The position numbers and the translations under genes were made by a program. Below are positions 7,423 to 16,214 of a stretch of DNA of 45,743 nucleotides, in pieces; the stretch's first letter is position 1; every line of letters begins with the position of its first letter. The stretch lies in contig JAWXUS010000012.1 of assembly GCA_044426235.1 (NCBI GenBank), positions 1 to 45,743 of the forward strand. Reading direction: 5' to 3'. The notes below the pieces were generated by a model. The model did not search any database, was not told where the DNA came from, and worked only from the letters and a program-made list of their open reading frames with translations. The DNA is from JAGHEK01 sp044426235 (GTDB lineage Bacteria; Bacillota; Clostridia; Peptostreptococcales; Peptostreptococcaceae).

Positions 7423-9267
7423 TTAAATAAATATTAAACTATTCATTAATTTATTATTTCTATTTATAAATTCTTCTAATTCTGTTGGACTTAATTCTTT
7501 GTTTGATAAAAGTGCAATATCTACTATTTGATTACAAATAAGTTCTATTTTTTCTTTTTTAGTTTCATCATTTTGAAGTTCAACTAATTTTTTTATTATT
7601 TGACTATTACTATTTATCACTAATGTTTTTTCTTCTTCAAAACTAATTCCTAAGTCCATACCATTAAATTGATTTTTCATTTCACTCATTCTTCTTGAAT
7701 GTTCTGAAACTAATATCATAGCAGAAGTTTCTTCATTTTTGAAACTTTCAACTGAATAAGTCTTTATTCTTTCACCAACTGAACTTTTAAATAATTTTTG
7801 TATTTTTTCATTTTGTTCCTTATTTTCTTCGCTATCAGTTTTTAATATATCAGATAAATCTGCATCTATTCTATTAAACTTAACCTCTTGGTTTTTATAT
7901 TCAATAAATGATATAAAATGATTATCTATTGATGAATCAAGAAGTAGGGCATCAAGTTCATAATCTTTGAATAATTTTATGTATTGAGATTGTTGATCTT
8001 TGTTGGTAACGTAGAAAACTTTATTTTTGTGATTTTCTTTAGCATTTTCTAAGTACTTTTCAATAGTTAAGTATTCATCATTTATAGTTTTAAATAAAAT
8101 ATCATTTTTTATTCTATCATAGAAACTTTCTTCTTTTAAACAACCAAATTTAATGAATACTTGTATATCATCCCAAAACTTTTTATAAGTTTCTTCTTCA
8201 TTTTTATGAAGTGATTTTAATTTATCTGCAACTTTCTTAATTATATGCTTAGATATTTTACTCACATCTTTATCATTTTGAAGGAAACTTCTTGAAACAT
8301 TAAGAGGTAAATCTGGGCAATCTATTACACCCTTTAAAAGTAATAAAAACTCTGGTATAACCTCTTTTATATTATCTGCAACGAAAACTTGATTATTATA
8401 AAGTTTAACTTTTCCCTCAACTAATTCAAACTCATTTTTTAACTTAGGGAAATACAGTATTCCTTTTAAATTAAAGGGGAAATCAACGTTTAAATGTATC
8501 CAAAATAGTGGTTCATCAAAAGTATTAAATACCTTCTTGTAAAATTCTTTGTAGTCCTCATCACTACACTCACTTGGTGATTTTAACCATAATGGATAAC
8601 TATCATTTATTGGAGTTAGTTCGCTTTCTTCATCTTTATTTTCAGTACTTTCTAAATAAACTTCAACCGGTAAGAATGAACAATATTTATCAAGAACTTC
8701 TTTAACTGCACTATATTCTAAGAATTCTTGGCTATCTTCTTCTAAGAATAGAGTTATAGTAGTTCCTCTAGTTTTTCTATCTTCACTAGATGTAATTTCG
8801 AATTCTATTCCACCTTCACTAACCCATTTAACTGCTTTACTATTTTCTTTGTATGAAAGTGTATCTATTTGAACTTTATTAGATACCATAAATGAAGAAT
8901 AAAAACCTAATCCAAAATGTCCTATTATATCATTTTCTTCATTCATTTTGTCTTTATATGTATTAAAGAAATCTTCTGCACCAGAAAATGCAACTTGATT
9001 TATATATTTTTGTACTTCTTCTTCAGTCATTCCTATTCCATTATCAGAAAAAGTTAAAGTTTTAAGATCCTTATTTATTATTACCTTTATATTATAATCT
9101 TCTTCAGTTTTTGTAGTTTCCCCAAGTGAAACTAACTTTTTATGTTTATTACAAGCATCAGTTGCATTACTAACAAGCTCTCTTATAAAAATATCTTTAT
9201 CTGAATATAACCATTTTTTTATTATTGGAAAAATATTTTCCGTATGTATTGAAATATTACCCTTCAT
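7423..9267 (-). CDS. htpG: molecular chaperone HtpG (Hsp90)
   Basis: ATP-dependent cytosolic Hsp90 chaperone. The N-terminal GHKL ATPase domain has RELVSNATDACNK with the catalytic Glu, FSDNGIGMT and GHFGLGFYSSFMV, the lid and ATP-binding motifs. The middle domain carries the conserved Arg-containing LNVSRSFLQ. The C-terminal dimerisation domain ends near EEFINRNNKLMNSLI. At 614 residues it is the normal bacterial length. ATG start preceded by GGAGGT. It is monocistronic, with its own strong promoter and terminator. I see no CIRCE inverted repeat in the short upstream region, so HrcA control is not indicated. Confidence 0.97.
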   Translation of the reverse strand: MKGNISIHTENIFPIIKKWLYSDKDIFIRELVSNATDACNKHKKLVSLGETTKTEEDYNIKVIINKDLKTLTFSDNGIGMTEEEVQKYINQVAFSGAEDFFNTYKDKMNEENDIIGHFGLGFYSSFMVSNKVQIDTLSYKENSKAVKWVSEGGIEFEITSSEDRKTRGTTITLFLEEDSQEFLEYSAVKEVLDKYCSFLPVEVYLESTENKDEESELTPINDSYPLWLKSPSECSDEDYKEFYKKVFNTFDEPLFWIHLNVDFPFNLKGILYFPKLKNEFELVEGKVKLYNNQVFVADNIKEVIPEFLLLLKGVIDCPDLPLNVSRSFLQNDKDVSKISKHIIKKVADKLKSLHKNEEETYKKFWDDIQVFIKFGCLKEESFYDRIKNDILFKTINDEYLTIEKYLENAKENHKNKVFYVTNKDQQSQYIKLFKDYELDALLLDSSIDNHFISFIEYKNQEVKFNRIDADLSDILKTDSEENKEQNEKIQKLFKSSVGERIKTYSVESFKNEETSAMILVSEHSRRMSEMKNQFNGMDLGISFEEEKTLVINSNSQIIKKLVELQNDETKKEKIELICNQIVDIALLSNKELSPTELEEFINRNNKLMNSLIFI

Positions 9268-9301
9268 TCTTACTACCTCCTAATTATATTTATACAATAT
9301 T

Positions 9302-9329
9302 ATTATAATATGTCTAATTTTAGTGTCAA
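9302..9329 (-). promoter_or_regulatory. htpG promoter
   Basis: On the minus strand a perfect -35 TTGACA (9324-9329) and a perfect -10 TATAAT (9302-9307) are spaced by 16 bases. This is among the best sigma-A-type promoters in the window, with a short leader before the htpG ribosome binding site. Confidence 0.85.
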
Positions 9330-9337
9330 GTGTGCAA

Positions 9338-9370
9338 ATAAAAAAACATAGTTAATTTAACTATGTTTTT
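9338..9370 (-). terminator. terminator of the pyr operon
   Basis: Stem AACATAGTTAA (9345-9355) and TTAACTATGTT (9357-9367) follows the pyrE stop by about 18 bases. On the minus strand it runs into a stretch of T. It lies just upstream of the htpG -35 element, so it insulates the two units. Confidence 0.85.
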
Positions 9371-9385
9371 TTTATTTATTTTAAA

Positions 9386-9970
9386 TTACATTCCTATTTC
9401 TTTAAATTCTCTACTTCCAGGCTTTATTAAATTAATTTTACCTTCACTACATATTGAGCAATTGTCTGCATCGTGAACTTGTATATCAAGCTTTATAGCA
9501 CTATATATTGGTATTCCTATATCCGAACTTGTTCTATCTGCAATACATGCAACTCCTATAACTTCTCCGCCTAACTTTTCTAATGCAACCTTAGTTTCTA
9601 TTGTTGATTTTCCAGTTGTAACAACATCTTCTGCTATTATTATTCTAGCATCTTTTTTAACTTCAAATCCACGTCTAAGTTCCATTACTCCATCTTTTCT
9701 TTCTGTAAATACAGCTTCCTTTTTAAGTTGTCTTCCTAACTCGTAAGAAACTATAACTCCTCCCATTGCAGGACCAACTACTAAATCTATATCTAAATCT
9801 TTTATTTGAGCAACCACAGTGCTTAAAACTGCTTCTGCATGATCTGCAAACCTTAAAACTTTTGCACATTGAACGTATCTATTACTGTGCTTTCCTGATG
9901 ATAATAAGAAGTGTCCTTCTAATAATGCATCACTCTTTTTTAATATTTCAACTACATCTACTTTACTCAT
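9386..9970 (-). CDS. pyrE: orotate phosphoribosyltransferase
   Basis: Converts orotate and PRPP to OMP, the fifth step of UMP synthesis. The 194 residues contain the PRPP-binding motif IIAEDVVTTGKST (about 111-123) and the flexible-loop region with FTERKDG. The length is typical. ATG with GGGGGAT ribosome site; it directly abuts pyrD (stop and next gene without a gap). It is the last gene of the pyrBKDE operon. OMP decarboxylase (pyrF) and dihydroorotase (pyrC) are not in this window and must be encoded elsewhere. Confidence 0.97.
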   Translation of the reverse strand: MSKVDVVEILKKSDALLEGHFLLSSGKHSNRYVQCAKVLRFADHAEAVLSTVVAQIKDLDIDLVVGPAMGGVIVSYELGRQLKKEAVFTERKDGVMELRRGFEVKKDARIIIAEDVVTTGKSTIETKVALEKLGGEVIGVACIADRTSSDIGIPIYSAIKLDIQVHDADNCSICSEGKINLIKPGSREFKEIGM

Positions 9971-10873
9971 TTATATAATCCCCCTAATTTCATATAAGTT
10001 TTTAATATTGTTTTCTATCATATAATTTTCTAAATCTGTTAATATTTCTTCACCAATTCTTGGATTTATAAAATTAACAGTTCCAAGTTGAACTGCAGTA
10101 CAACCAACCATTATAAATTCTATAACGTCTTTTGCAGTCATTATTCCACCCATACCAACAACTGGTATACTAACATTTTTACAAACTTCGTGTGACATTC
10201 TAAGTGCTATTGGCTTTATTGCAGGCCCTGAAAGTCCAGCATAAACATTTTCAAAGATAGGTTTTTTATTTTTTATATCTATTGCCATAGCTTTAAAAGT
10301 ATTTACTAAAGAAATTGCATCTGCACCTTCTTCTTCACAAACCTTTGCCATACCAACTATATCTTCTGCATTTGGTGAAAGTTTTACCATAAGAGGTTTT
10401 TTACATATTTGTCTCACTTCTCTAACTATTTCTCTAGCTACCTCACTTTTTATACCAAAAGCCATACCACCTGCTTTAACATTTGGACAAGATATGTTTA
10501 GTTCTATCATATCAATTTCAGTTTCATTTAAAAGTTTTGTTCCTTCTATGTAGTCCTCTAAAGTTCCACCACCTAGATTTGCAATTCTTAAAGTATCAAG
10601 TTTTTTGAAAAATTCTAATTCATTCTCAATAAATCCTTTAACTCCTGGATTTTCAAGTCCAACACTATTCATCATTCCTGATGGTGTTTCACAAACTCTC
10701 ATTCCATTGTTTCCATCTCTTTTTTCAAGTGTTAAACCTTTACTACTTATTCCACCTAATTTTTGAATATCATAGATTTCTCCATATTCTTTCCCAAATC
10801 CAAAAGTTCCAGATGCCATAATTATTGGATTTTTAAGTTTAAAGTCACATAATTTAGTTTCTAAGTTTGCCAT
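9971..10873 (-). CDS. pyrD: dihydroorotate dehydrogenase, class 1B catalytic subunit
   Basis: FMN enzyme that oxidises dihydroorotate to orotate. The 300 residues include the class 1B active-site Cys in NISCPNVKAGG and FMN-binding motifs such as NLGGGT and GMGGI. The class 1B enzyme passes electrons through PyrK to NAD+, which fits the adjacent pyrK. It lies between pyrK and pyrE with no spacing. ATG with GAGGTGG upstream. Confidence 0.97.
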   Translation of the reverse strand: MANLETKLCDFKLKNPIIMASGTFGFGKEYGEIYDIQKLGGISSKGLTLEKRDGNNGMRVCETPSGMMNSVGLENPGVKGFIENELEFFKKLDTLRIANLGGGTLEDYIEGTKLLNETEIDMIELNISCPNVKAGGMAFGIKSEVAREIVREVRQICKKPLMVKLSPNAEDIVGMAKVCEEEGADAISLVNTFKAMAIDIKNKKPIFENVYAGLSGPAIKPIALRMSHEVCKNVSIPVVGMGGIMTAKDVIEFIMVGCTAVQLGTVNFINPRIGEEILTDLENYMIENNIKNLYEIRGII

Positions 10874-11560
10874 TTAAAAAACCACCTCATCTCCCCAAAA
10901 TACTGGTCCATCTTTACAAGTCTTCTTGTTGCCATTATTAGTTTTACAAGTACAAACTAAGCATGCTCCAACTCCACATGCCATATGATTTTCAAGAGAT
11001 ACCATAACTTTAGTATCTGTTCCCTTTGCCATATCAACAACATGTTTCATCATAGGTGTTGGCCCACAAGTTAATATATAATCATATTTTGTAACGTCTA
11101 ATTTTTCAGTTACAAACTCATTATTAGTAGCAACTACCACATTATTACAAACTTCATTAAATTCTTTTTCTAAAATACTTTCATTTCTAAATCCGATGTA
11201 TGCATCACAATTTTCAATATTTTTAGCTACTAAATAAAGTGGTGCTATTCCAATTCCTCCCCCTACTAATGCAACCTTTCCTTCAACCTTACTAAACCCA
11301 TTCCCATATGGTCCTTCAAGTTTTATAGTATCTTCTTTTTTAAGTTTTGAAATTATTTCCGTACCTTCACCAAAAACTTTATATAAGAAAGTTATACTAT
11401 TTTCATCTATATCGCAAATACTTATTGGTCTTGATAAAAGTGGATAAGTGTCCCATGCTCTTAACATATAAAATTGACCCATTTCACCTTTAAAATTCCC
11501 CTCTACTCTAAGTAGGTACATATCATCTTTTAAATATCTATTTTCTAAAACTCTATACAT
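10874..11560 (-). CDS. pyrK: dihydroorotate dehydrogenase electron transfer subunit
   Basis: FAD and 2Fe-2S subunit that couples PyrD to NAD+. The 228 residues show the ferredoxin-reductase fold: the FAD motif LLSRPISI, the NAD-binding VGGGIGIAPLY, and a C-terminal 2Fe-2S ligand set CGVGACLVC followed by a fourth Cys in KTCKDGPVF. The length is usual for the family. It lies two bases after pyrB and directly before pyrD. Confidence 0.96.
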   Translation of the reverse strand: MYRVLENRYLKDDMYLLRVEGNFKGEMGQFYMLRAWDTYPLLSRPISICDIDENSITFLYKVFGEGTEIISKLKKEDTIKLEGPYGNGFSKVEGKVALVGGGIGIAPLYLVAKNIENCDAYIGFRNESILEKEFNEVCNNVVVATNNEFVTEKLDVTKYDYILTCGPTPMMKHVVDMAKGTDTKVMVSLENHMACGVGACLVCTCKTNNGNKKTCKDGPVFWGDEVVF

Positions 11561-11561
11561 T

Positions 11562-12470
11562 CTATTTTCCCCCTAATAAAGTCATAATAAGCGCCATTCT
11601 CACAAACATACCGTATTTTGCTTGATCAAAATAAACACATTTTTTATCTTCATCAACTTCATCACTAATTTCATTTACTCTTGGAAGTGGATGCATAACT
11701 ATCATATCATCTTTAGATTTATCAAGTTTCTGTTTATCTAATATATAAAAATCTTTTAATCTTTCATATTCATCTAAATCTTTAAATCTCTCTCTTTGAA
11801 CTCTAGTCATATATAAAATGTCTAAATCTTTTATAACTTCATCAATACTCTCATTTTCTATGAATGTATGATTATATTTTTTTATTTCTTCTTTTAAATA
11901 AGTTGGAATTGAAAGCTCTTTTGGTGATATAAATACAAACTTTATGTTTTCGTATCTAATCATTGCCTTCACTAATGAATGAACAGTTCTACCATTTTTT
12001 AAATCTCCACAAATTCCTATCGTGTGATTATTAAGGTCTTTTTTTATGCTCTTTATTGTGAGTAAATCAGTTAAAGTTTGAGTTGGATGTTGGTTTCCTC
12101 CATCTCCTGCATTTATAAATGGAACTGTTGAATGTTTTGATGCCTCGCTAGCAGAACCTTCTACTGGGTGCCTCATAACTATTATATCTGAATAACAAGA
12201 AACAGTTTTTATGGTGTCTTTTAAAGATTCACCCTTTGAAACTGATGTTGAATTGGGCTCAGAAAAACCAATAACTTCACCACCTAATCTTTTCATTGCC
12301 GATTCAAAACTAAGTCTTGTTCTAGTTGATGGCTCATAAAAAAGTGTGGCTAATAATTTTCCTTCGCATACTTTTGAATATTTATTTTGATTATCTATTA
12401 TCATTTGAGATAAAGATAATATATCGTCTATTTGATTGATAGTTAAATCATCTGGTTTAACTAAGTTCAT
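11562..12470 (-). CDS. pyrB: aspartate carbamoyltransferase catalytic chain
   Basis: Condenses carbamoyl phosphate with aspartate, the committed step of pyrimidine synthesis. The 302 residues contain the carbamoyl phosphate site YEPSTRTRLSFE (45-56), the HPTQTLTDL loop and the aspartate-site MHPLPRVNEI. The regulatory chain pyrI does not follow, as is common in clostridia using a different control. It is the first gene of pyrBKDE. Its ribosome binding site directly follows a PyrR-type hairpin (see 12475-12503). Confidence 0.97.
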   Translation of the reverse strand: MNLVKPDDLTINQIDDILSLSQMIIDNQNKYSKVCEGKLLATLFYEPSTRTRLSFESAMKRLGGEVIGFSEPNSTSVSKGESLKDTIKTVSCYSDIIVMRHPVEGSASEASKHSTVPFINAGDGGNQHPTQTLTDLLTIKSIKKDLNNHTIGICGDLKNGRTVHSLVKAMIRYENIKFVFISPKELSIPTYLKEEIKKYNHTFIENESIDEVIKDLDILYMTRVQRERFKDLDEYERLKDFYILDKQKLDKSKDDMIVMHPLPRVNEISDEVDEDKKCVYFDQAKYGMFVRMALIMTLLGGK

Positions 12471-12474
12471 ATGT

Positions 12475-12503
12475 CCCTCCTTTTTAGCCTCTCTGGACTA
12501 ACT
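12475..12503 (-). promoter_or_regulatory. PyrR-binding hairpin next to the pyrB ribosome site
   Basis: The minus-strand leader reads AGTCCAGAGAGGCT (12486-12499), a match to the conserved PyrR RNA-binding loop ARUCCNGNGAGGYU. It folds as UUAGUC/GGCUAA around the loop CAGAGA. The ribosome site GGAGGG (12475-12480) starts only five A after the hairpin. No terminator hairpin lies between it and the ATG. I infer UMP- or UTP-dependent PyrR repression of translation initiation, not attenuation. pyrR itself is not in the window. Confidence 0.85.
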
Positions 12504-12523
12504 TAAAAGTTTTTGTTTGTAAA

Positions 12524-12552
12524 ATATTATCATCTTTTGTGATTAAAGTCAA
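12524..12552 (-). promoter_or_regulatory. pyr operon promoter
   Basis: On the minus strand TTGACT (12547-12552), a 17-base spacer and TAATAT (12524-12529) with an extended TGA upstream. Transcription would start shortly before the PyrR hairpin and leave a leader of about 45 bases. Confidence 0.65.
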
Positions 12553-12591
12553 TATAAATGTTATTTTGTGGTAAGTAGTTGTTTTACATAA

Positions 12592-12627
12592 TAAAAAAGT
12601 TGCTCTTGAAATTAATCAAAAACAACT
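12592..12627 (-). terminator. terminator of the molybdenum cofactor operon
   Basis: A 12-bp stem with two G-U pairs (12598-12609 against 12616-12627), loop TTAATT, then six T on the minus strand. It follows the MOSC-gene stop by about a dozen bases and ends the long moeA-to-MOSC transcript. Confidence 0.75.
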
Positions 12628-12639
12628 CTATAAATTTTA

Positions 12640-13068
12640 TTAAATTAAACTACAATCCTCTCCAACTCTTATAGTTCCTTCTTCAATAACTTTTGCAAAT
12701 ATACCATTTCTAGGCATTATACAATCTCCTACTTGATAAAATATTGCACATCTTGTATGGCATTCTTTACCTATTTGAGTAACTTCAAGTAGAGTTTCTC
12801 CAATTTTTATTTGTTGACCTATTGGAAGTTTTTCAAGTTCAATTCCTTCAATAACTAAGTTTTCTCCGAAAGCCCCAAAATCAACATTAGCTCCACGACT
12901 TCTAAAATCATCTATTTTCTCAAATCCTAATAAACTAATTTGTCTATGCCAATTACCACCGTGTGCATCATTTTCTATTCCAAAATCTTTAATAAGTCTC
13001 GCCTCATCTATTTCGTACTTTCCAGTTCCTTTTTTTTCACTTATACAAATTGCTAATACTTTACTCAT
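12640..13068 (-). CDS. MOSC domain protein of the Moco cluster
   Basis: 142 residues forming a stand-alone MOSC domain (the C-terminal domain of Moco sulfurases). The conserved Cys is in GKECHTRCAIF, with additional Cys in VGDCIMPRNGIFAKV. Stand-alone MOSC proteins sit in many clostridial molybdopterin operons. They are thought to handle Moco or sulfur, but the exact reaction is unknown. ATG with AGGAGGG inside the moaA tail. It is the last gene of the operon. Confidence 0.88.
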   Translation of the reverse strand: MSKVLAICISEKKGTGKYEIDEARLIKDFGIENDAHGGNWHRQISLLGFEKIDDFRSRGANVDFGAFGENLVIEGIELEKLPIGQQIKIGETLLEVTQIGKECHTRCAIFYQVGDCIMPRNGIFAKVIEEGTIRVGEDCSLI

Positions 13069-13070
13069 AA

Positions 13071-14030
13071 TTACCCTCCTATTTGGTTCATAAGTTTCAA
13101 TTCTTTATCACTACATTCTTCATTAAAATAATGTTTTTCTGGTTTATCATAAATAGTTTCTGCTATTAAAGTTCTTAAATCTTTATCTGAAATATTTTTA
13201 TCAAGCGCATCTTTTAAATCTGCACCATAATTATAGTGAAGACACTTTTTTAAAAATCCATTAGATGTCATTCTAACTCTATTACATTCCTCGCAAAAAC
13301 AATTACTAAGTGCACTTATAAATCCGATTTTACCAACGTATCCATTTATCTGTATGTAATTTGCCGGTCCACTTCTTTGATCTTTTTTTGCATCTAAAAC
13401 ATCAAAGTTATCTTCAATTAAACTTCTAACAAAATCGTTATTTATACCTTTATATTTAGTTCCAAGTCCTATTGGCATAAGTTCTATAAATCTAATATCT
13501 ATTTTTTTATCTTTTGTAAAATTCACAAAATCAATTATTTCATCAGAATTTTTACCTTCAATAAGAACTACATTAACCTTAACTTTTATATTAAGATTTA
13601 ATGCTTTTTCAAGCCCTCTAAGAACAGTTTTTAAATTATTTGATTTAGTTAAATCTTTAAATATATCATCTTTTAATGAATCAATACTTATATTAACTCC
13701 AGTTAATCCATACTCAACTAATTCATCTATATACTTTTCTAAATAAATACCATTAGTAGTTATATATTTTTCTTCTATACCTTCAATTTTATTTAATTTC
13801 TTGAAAATATCTAATATATCATTTCTAAATAAAGGTTCTCCACCTGTTAATCTAATTTTTTTAATTCCAAGTTTTGCACACTCTTTAGATATTATATATA
13901 TCTCATCGCTACTTAAGTAATCTTTACTATGTATAAGTTCATCTTCAGTACAATACACACACCTTAAATTACAATTTTCAGTTACAGAAATTCTTAAATA
14001 ATCTATTTCTCTATTAAATTTATCCTTCAT
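13071..14030 (-). CDS. moaA: GTP 3',8-cyclase MoaA
   Basis: Radical-SAM enzyme that starts molybdopterin synthesis from GTP. The N-terminal cluster motif is CNLRCVYC (C20, C24, C27), followed by LTGGEPLFR. The second 4Fe-4S cluster that binds GTP is formed by CFCEECNRVRMTSNGFLKKC. The C-terminal Gly-Gly needed for activity is present (MNQIGG). The 319 residues are normal length. It is followed after 2 bases by the MOSC gene and preceded by moaC. Confidence 0.97.
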   Translation of the reverse strand: MKDKFNREIDYLRISVTENCNLRCVYCTEDELIHSKDYLSSDEIYIISKECAKLGIKKIRLTGGEPLFRNDILDIFKKLNKIEGIEEKYITTNGIYLEKYIDELVEYGLTGVNISIDSLKDDIFKDLTKSNNLKTVLRGLEKALNLNIKVKVNVVLIEGKNSDEIIDFVNFTKDKKIDIRFIELMPIGLGTKYKGINNDFVRSLIEDNFDVLDAKKDQRSGPANYIQINGYVGKIGFISALSNCFCEECNRVRMTSNGFLKKCLHYNYGADLKDALDKNISDKDLRTLIAETIYDKPEKHYFNEECSDKELKLMNQIGG

Positions 14031-14054
14031 AAGTTTTTCCTCTAGTCTAATTTT

Positions 14055-14531
14055 TTATTTTTCAAAAAAATTAAATTCTCCACTTTTCCCACCAGTCTTT
14101 TTAAGAAGATAAGTGTCTTCTATAACCATTTTTTTATCAACGGCCTTACACATATCATAAATAGTAAGACTCGCAACCGTGCAAGAAGTTAATGCCTCCA
14201 TTTCAACTCCAGTTTTTCCAGTTATTTTAACTGTTGATATAACTTTTATTTTTGAATTGTCTTCATCAATTTCAAAATCAACACTCGAACTAGAGATTAA
14301 AAGAGGGTGACACATTGGTATTAAGTCCCAAGTTTTCTTTGATGCAGAAATCCCTGCAACTCTTGCAACCCCTAATACATCTCCTTTTTCAATTTTGTTA
14401 TCTTTAATTTTTTGGATAGTTTCTTTTGATGCTACTATATTTGAAACTGCTACTGCAACTCTTGTAGTTTCCTTTTTTTCTGATACATCCACCATTATTG
14501 CATTTCCATTTTCATCAAAATGTGTAAACAT
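14055..14531 (-). CDS. moaC: cyclic pyranopterin monophosphate synthase MoaC
   Basis: Acts after MoaA to give cyclic pyranopterin phosphate. The family motifs GDVLGVARVAGI, MCHPLLI and GVEMEALTSCTVA are present. I chose ATG 14531, which has GGAGG five bases upstream, over the in-frame GTG at 14543 that overlaps the ribosome site; this gives 158 residues, the usual length. It is in the operon between the MoeA-like gene and moaA. Confidence 0.96.
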   Translation of the reverse strand: MFTHFDENGNAIMVDVSEKKETTRVAVAVSNIVASKETIQKIKDNKIEKGDVLGVARVAGISASKKTWDLIPMCHPLLISSSSVDFEIDEDNSKIKVISTVKITGKTGVEMEALTSCTVASLTIYDMCKAVDKKMVIEDTYLLKKTGGKSGEFNFFEK

Positions 14532-14549
14532 AATTTCCTCCACTATAAT

Positions 14550-15560
14550 TTATTTTCCAAATGAACAATGTGGGAATGTACATATTCCACAATCTAAACA
14601 AAGTCCACCATGACCATACTCAACTATATCGTTTAAAGTTATTTTTTCATCTGCTAAAATTCTTGGTAACATTAAATCAAGAACTGTTCTTTTTGAATAC
14701 ATTGCACAACTTGGAACACCTAAAATAGGAACACCTTTATAGTATGCAAGTAAAAACATCGCACCTGGCAAAATTGGAGAACCGTAAGTTACAATTTCTC
14801 CCCCGCAATCTATTATCGCACTTGGAGTAACATCATCTGGATCAACAGACATTCCTCCTGTACAAATAACTAAGTCTGCATTTTCTTCAACTGCTTTTAT
14901 TATATTTTCAGTTATTAATTCCTTTTCATCTGGCAGTATCACTTGATTTTTTAAAGTACCACCATATTCACCAAGTTTAGTTTTGATAACAGGATAGAAT
15001 GCATCTTTTATTCTGCCATTATAAACTTCATTTCCAGTAGTTATTAAAACTGCACTTTTTGGTTTTATTTCTAAAACACTAATTATTTTATCTATTTCTT
15101 TAGCTTTATTTAATTTTTCTTCATCAATTAAAAGAGGAATTATTCTTGTTGCCCCTATTTTTTCACCTTTTTTAATTGGAGTATTGTTGTGAAGTGTTGA
15201 AATTATCATTTCACCTATTGAATTTAATTTAAATAAATTTTCTTTATTAACTTTTAAAACTCCGTCAACTTTTGCATAAAAATCAATCTTTCCTTCTTTT
15301 ATTTCTGGATTAAAATCAACATTTTCACCAACTGCAATATCTTTTAATATTATTGCTGCATCATTTTCATGAACTTCGCCTTCTTTTGGTTCAATTATAT
15401 AAATATGTTCTTTTCCTATATTTAAAAGTTCTTCAATATCTTCTTCTCTTATCACGTGACCTTTTTTAAATAGTCTTCCTTTAAATTCATTTGGTACAAT
15501 TTTTGTTACGTCATGAGACAATACAAGTCCCACAGAATCTGTAGTTTTTACTTTTTTCAT
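14550..15560 (-). CDS. MoeA/MogA-like molybdopterin-binding protein with Cys-rich end
   Basis: 336 residues with a MoCF-biosynthesis (MogA-type) domain at about 165-315, seen in TGNEVYNGRIKD, CTGGMSVDPDDVTP and LPGAMFLLAYY. The N-terminal half is a divergent MoeA-like region. The C-terminus has four Cys as CLDCGICTFPHC, which could bind a metal. It is distinct from the true MoeA encoded at 18019-19209. Such proteins accompany Moco genes in Clostridia; the substrate is not known. ATG with AGGAGA upstream. Confidence 0.85.
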   Translation of the reverse strand: MKKVKTTDSVGLVLSHDVTKIVPNEFKGRLFKKGHVIREEDIEELLNIGKEHIYIIEPKEGEVHENDAAIILKDIAVGENVDFNPEIKEGKIDFYAKVDGVLKVNKENLFKLNSIGEMIISTLHNNTPIKKGEKIGATRIIPLLIDEEKLNKAKEIDKIISVLEIKPKSAVLITTGNEVYNGRIKDAFYPVIKTKLGEYGGTLKNQVILPDEKELITENIIKAVEENADLVICTGGMSVDPDDVTPSAIIDCGGEIVTYGSPILPGAMFLLAYYKGVPILGVPSCAMYSKRTVLDLMLPRILADEKITLNDIVEYGHGGLCLDCGICTFPHCSFGK

Positions 15561-15581
15561 ATCTATCTCCTAAAATTATAT

Positions 15582-16214
15582 CTAATCATTTTGTAATTTT
15601 TTGTATATATATATCATACTAATTGAAATTATTATTATTATAAAAAGTACTATGGTTGCATTTTGTGTTTGACTACTTTCTATAAAAAAATATAGTAACA
15701 TCGGTAATGTTTGAGTTTTTCCTTCAATATTCCCTGCAACTAAAATAGTTGCACCAAATTCCCCAAAAGATCTTGCAAATGAAAGTATGAATGCAGTTAA
15801 TATTGAATTTTTTGAAAGAGGAAGTATTATATTTATAAAAATATCTAACTTGTTTGAACCACATATTTTTGCTGCATTTATAAGATCTTTATCAATGCTA
15901 CGAGTCGCAGTACTTATAGTTTGATACATAATCGGAAGTGTAACTATTATTGAAACTATTATTGCTCCAAGTTTACTAAATATCACTTCTACTCCAAAAT
16001 CACTAAAAGTTTTTCCAATAATATTATTTCTACTAAAAAACATAAGTATCATATATCCTACTGCAGAAGGGGGTATAAAAATTGGAAGTAACATTAAAGT
16101 TTCAACTAGTTTATTTCTTTTTCCACTATAAATAACTACTATAGATATCAAAAATGATATTAAAACTGATATCGTGGTTACTTCAAAAGATATTTTTAAC
16201 GCACTAATTATCAT
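15582..16214 (-). CDS. modB: molybdate ABC transporter permease ModB
   Basis: Membrane permease for molybdate (or tungstate). Five to six membrane helices are visible. The cytoplasmic coupling loop reads AAKICGSNKLDIFINIILPLS (EAA-type motif), and SFARSFGEFGAT is typical of ModB. I chose ATG 16214, which overlaps the modA stop by 11 bases and gives 210 residues; a longer frame would need a TTG at 16241. No modC ATPase gene follows, so the energising subunit must be encoded elsewhere. Confidence 0.92.
   Translation of the reverse strand: MIISALKISFEVTTISVLISFLISIVVIYSGKRNKLVETLMLLPIFIPPSAVGYMILMFFSRNNIIGKTFSDFGVEVIFSKLGAIIVSIIVTLPIMYQTISTATRSIDKDLINAAKICGSNKLDIFINIILPLSKNSILTAFILSFARSFGEFGATILVAGNIEGKTQTLPMLLYFFIESSQTQNATIVLFIIIIISISMIYIYKKLQND

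Noticed and set aside
7227..7430. 67-codon open frame on the plus strand
   Set aside because: It spans the PilZ promoter region and the htpG terminator, with no ribosome site; composition is a by-product of poly-T/poly-A.
12538..12553. Crp-like half site TGTGA at the pyr promoter
   Set aside because: The second half (TCAAT) is poor and overlaps the -35; probably chance in AT-rich DNA.
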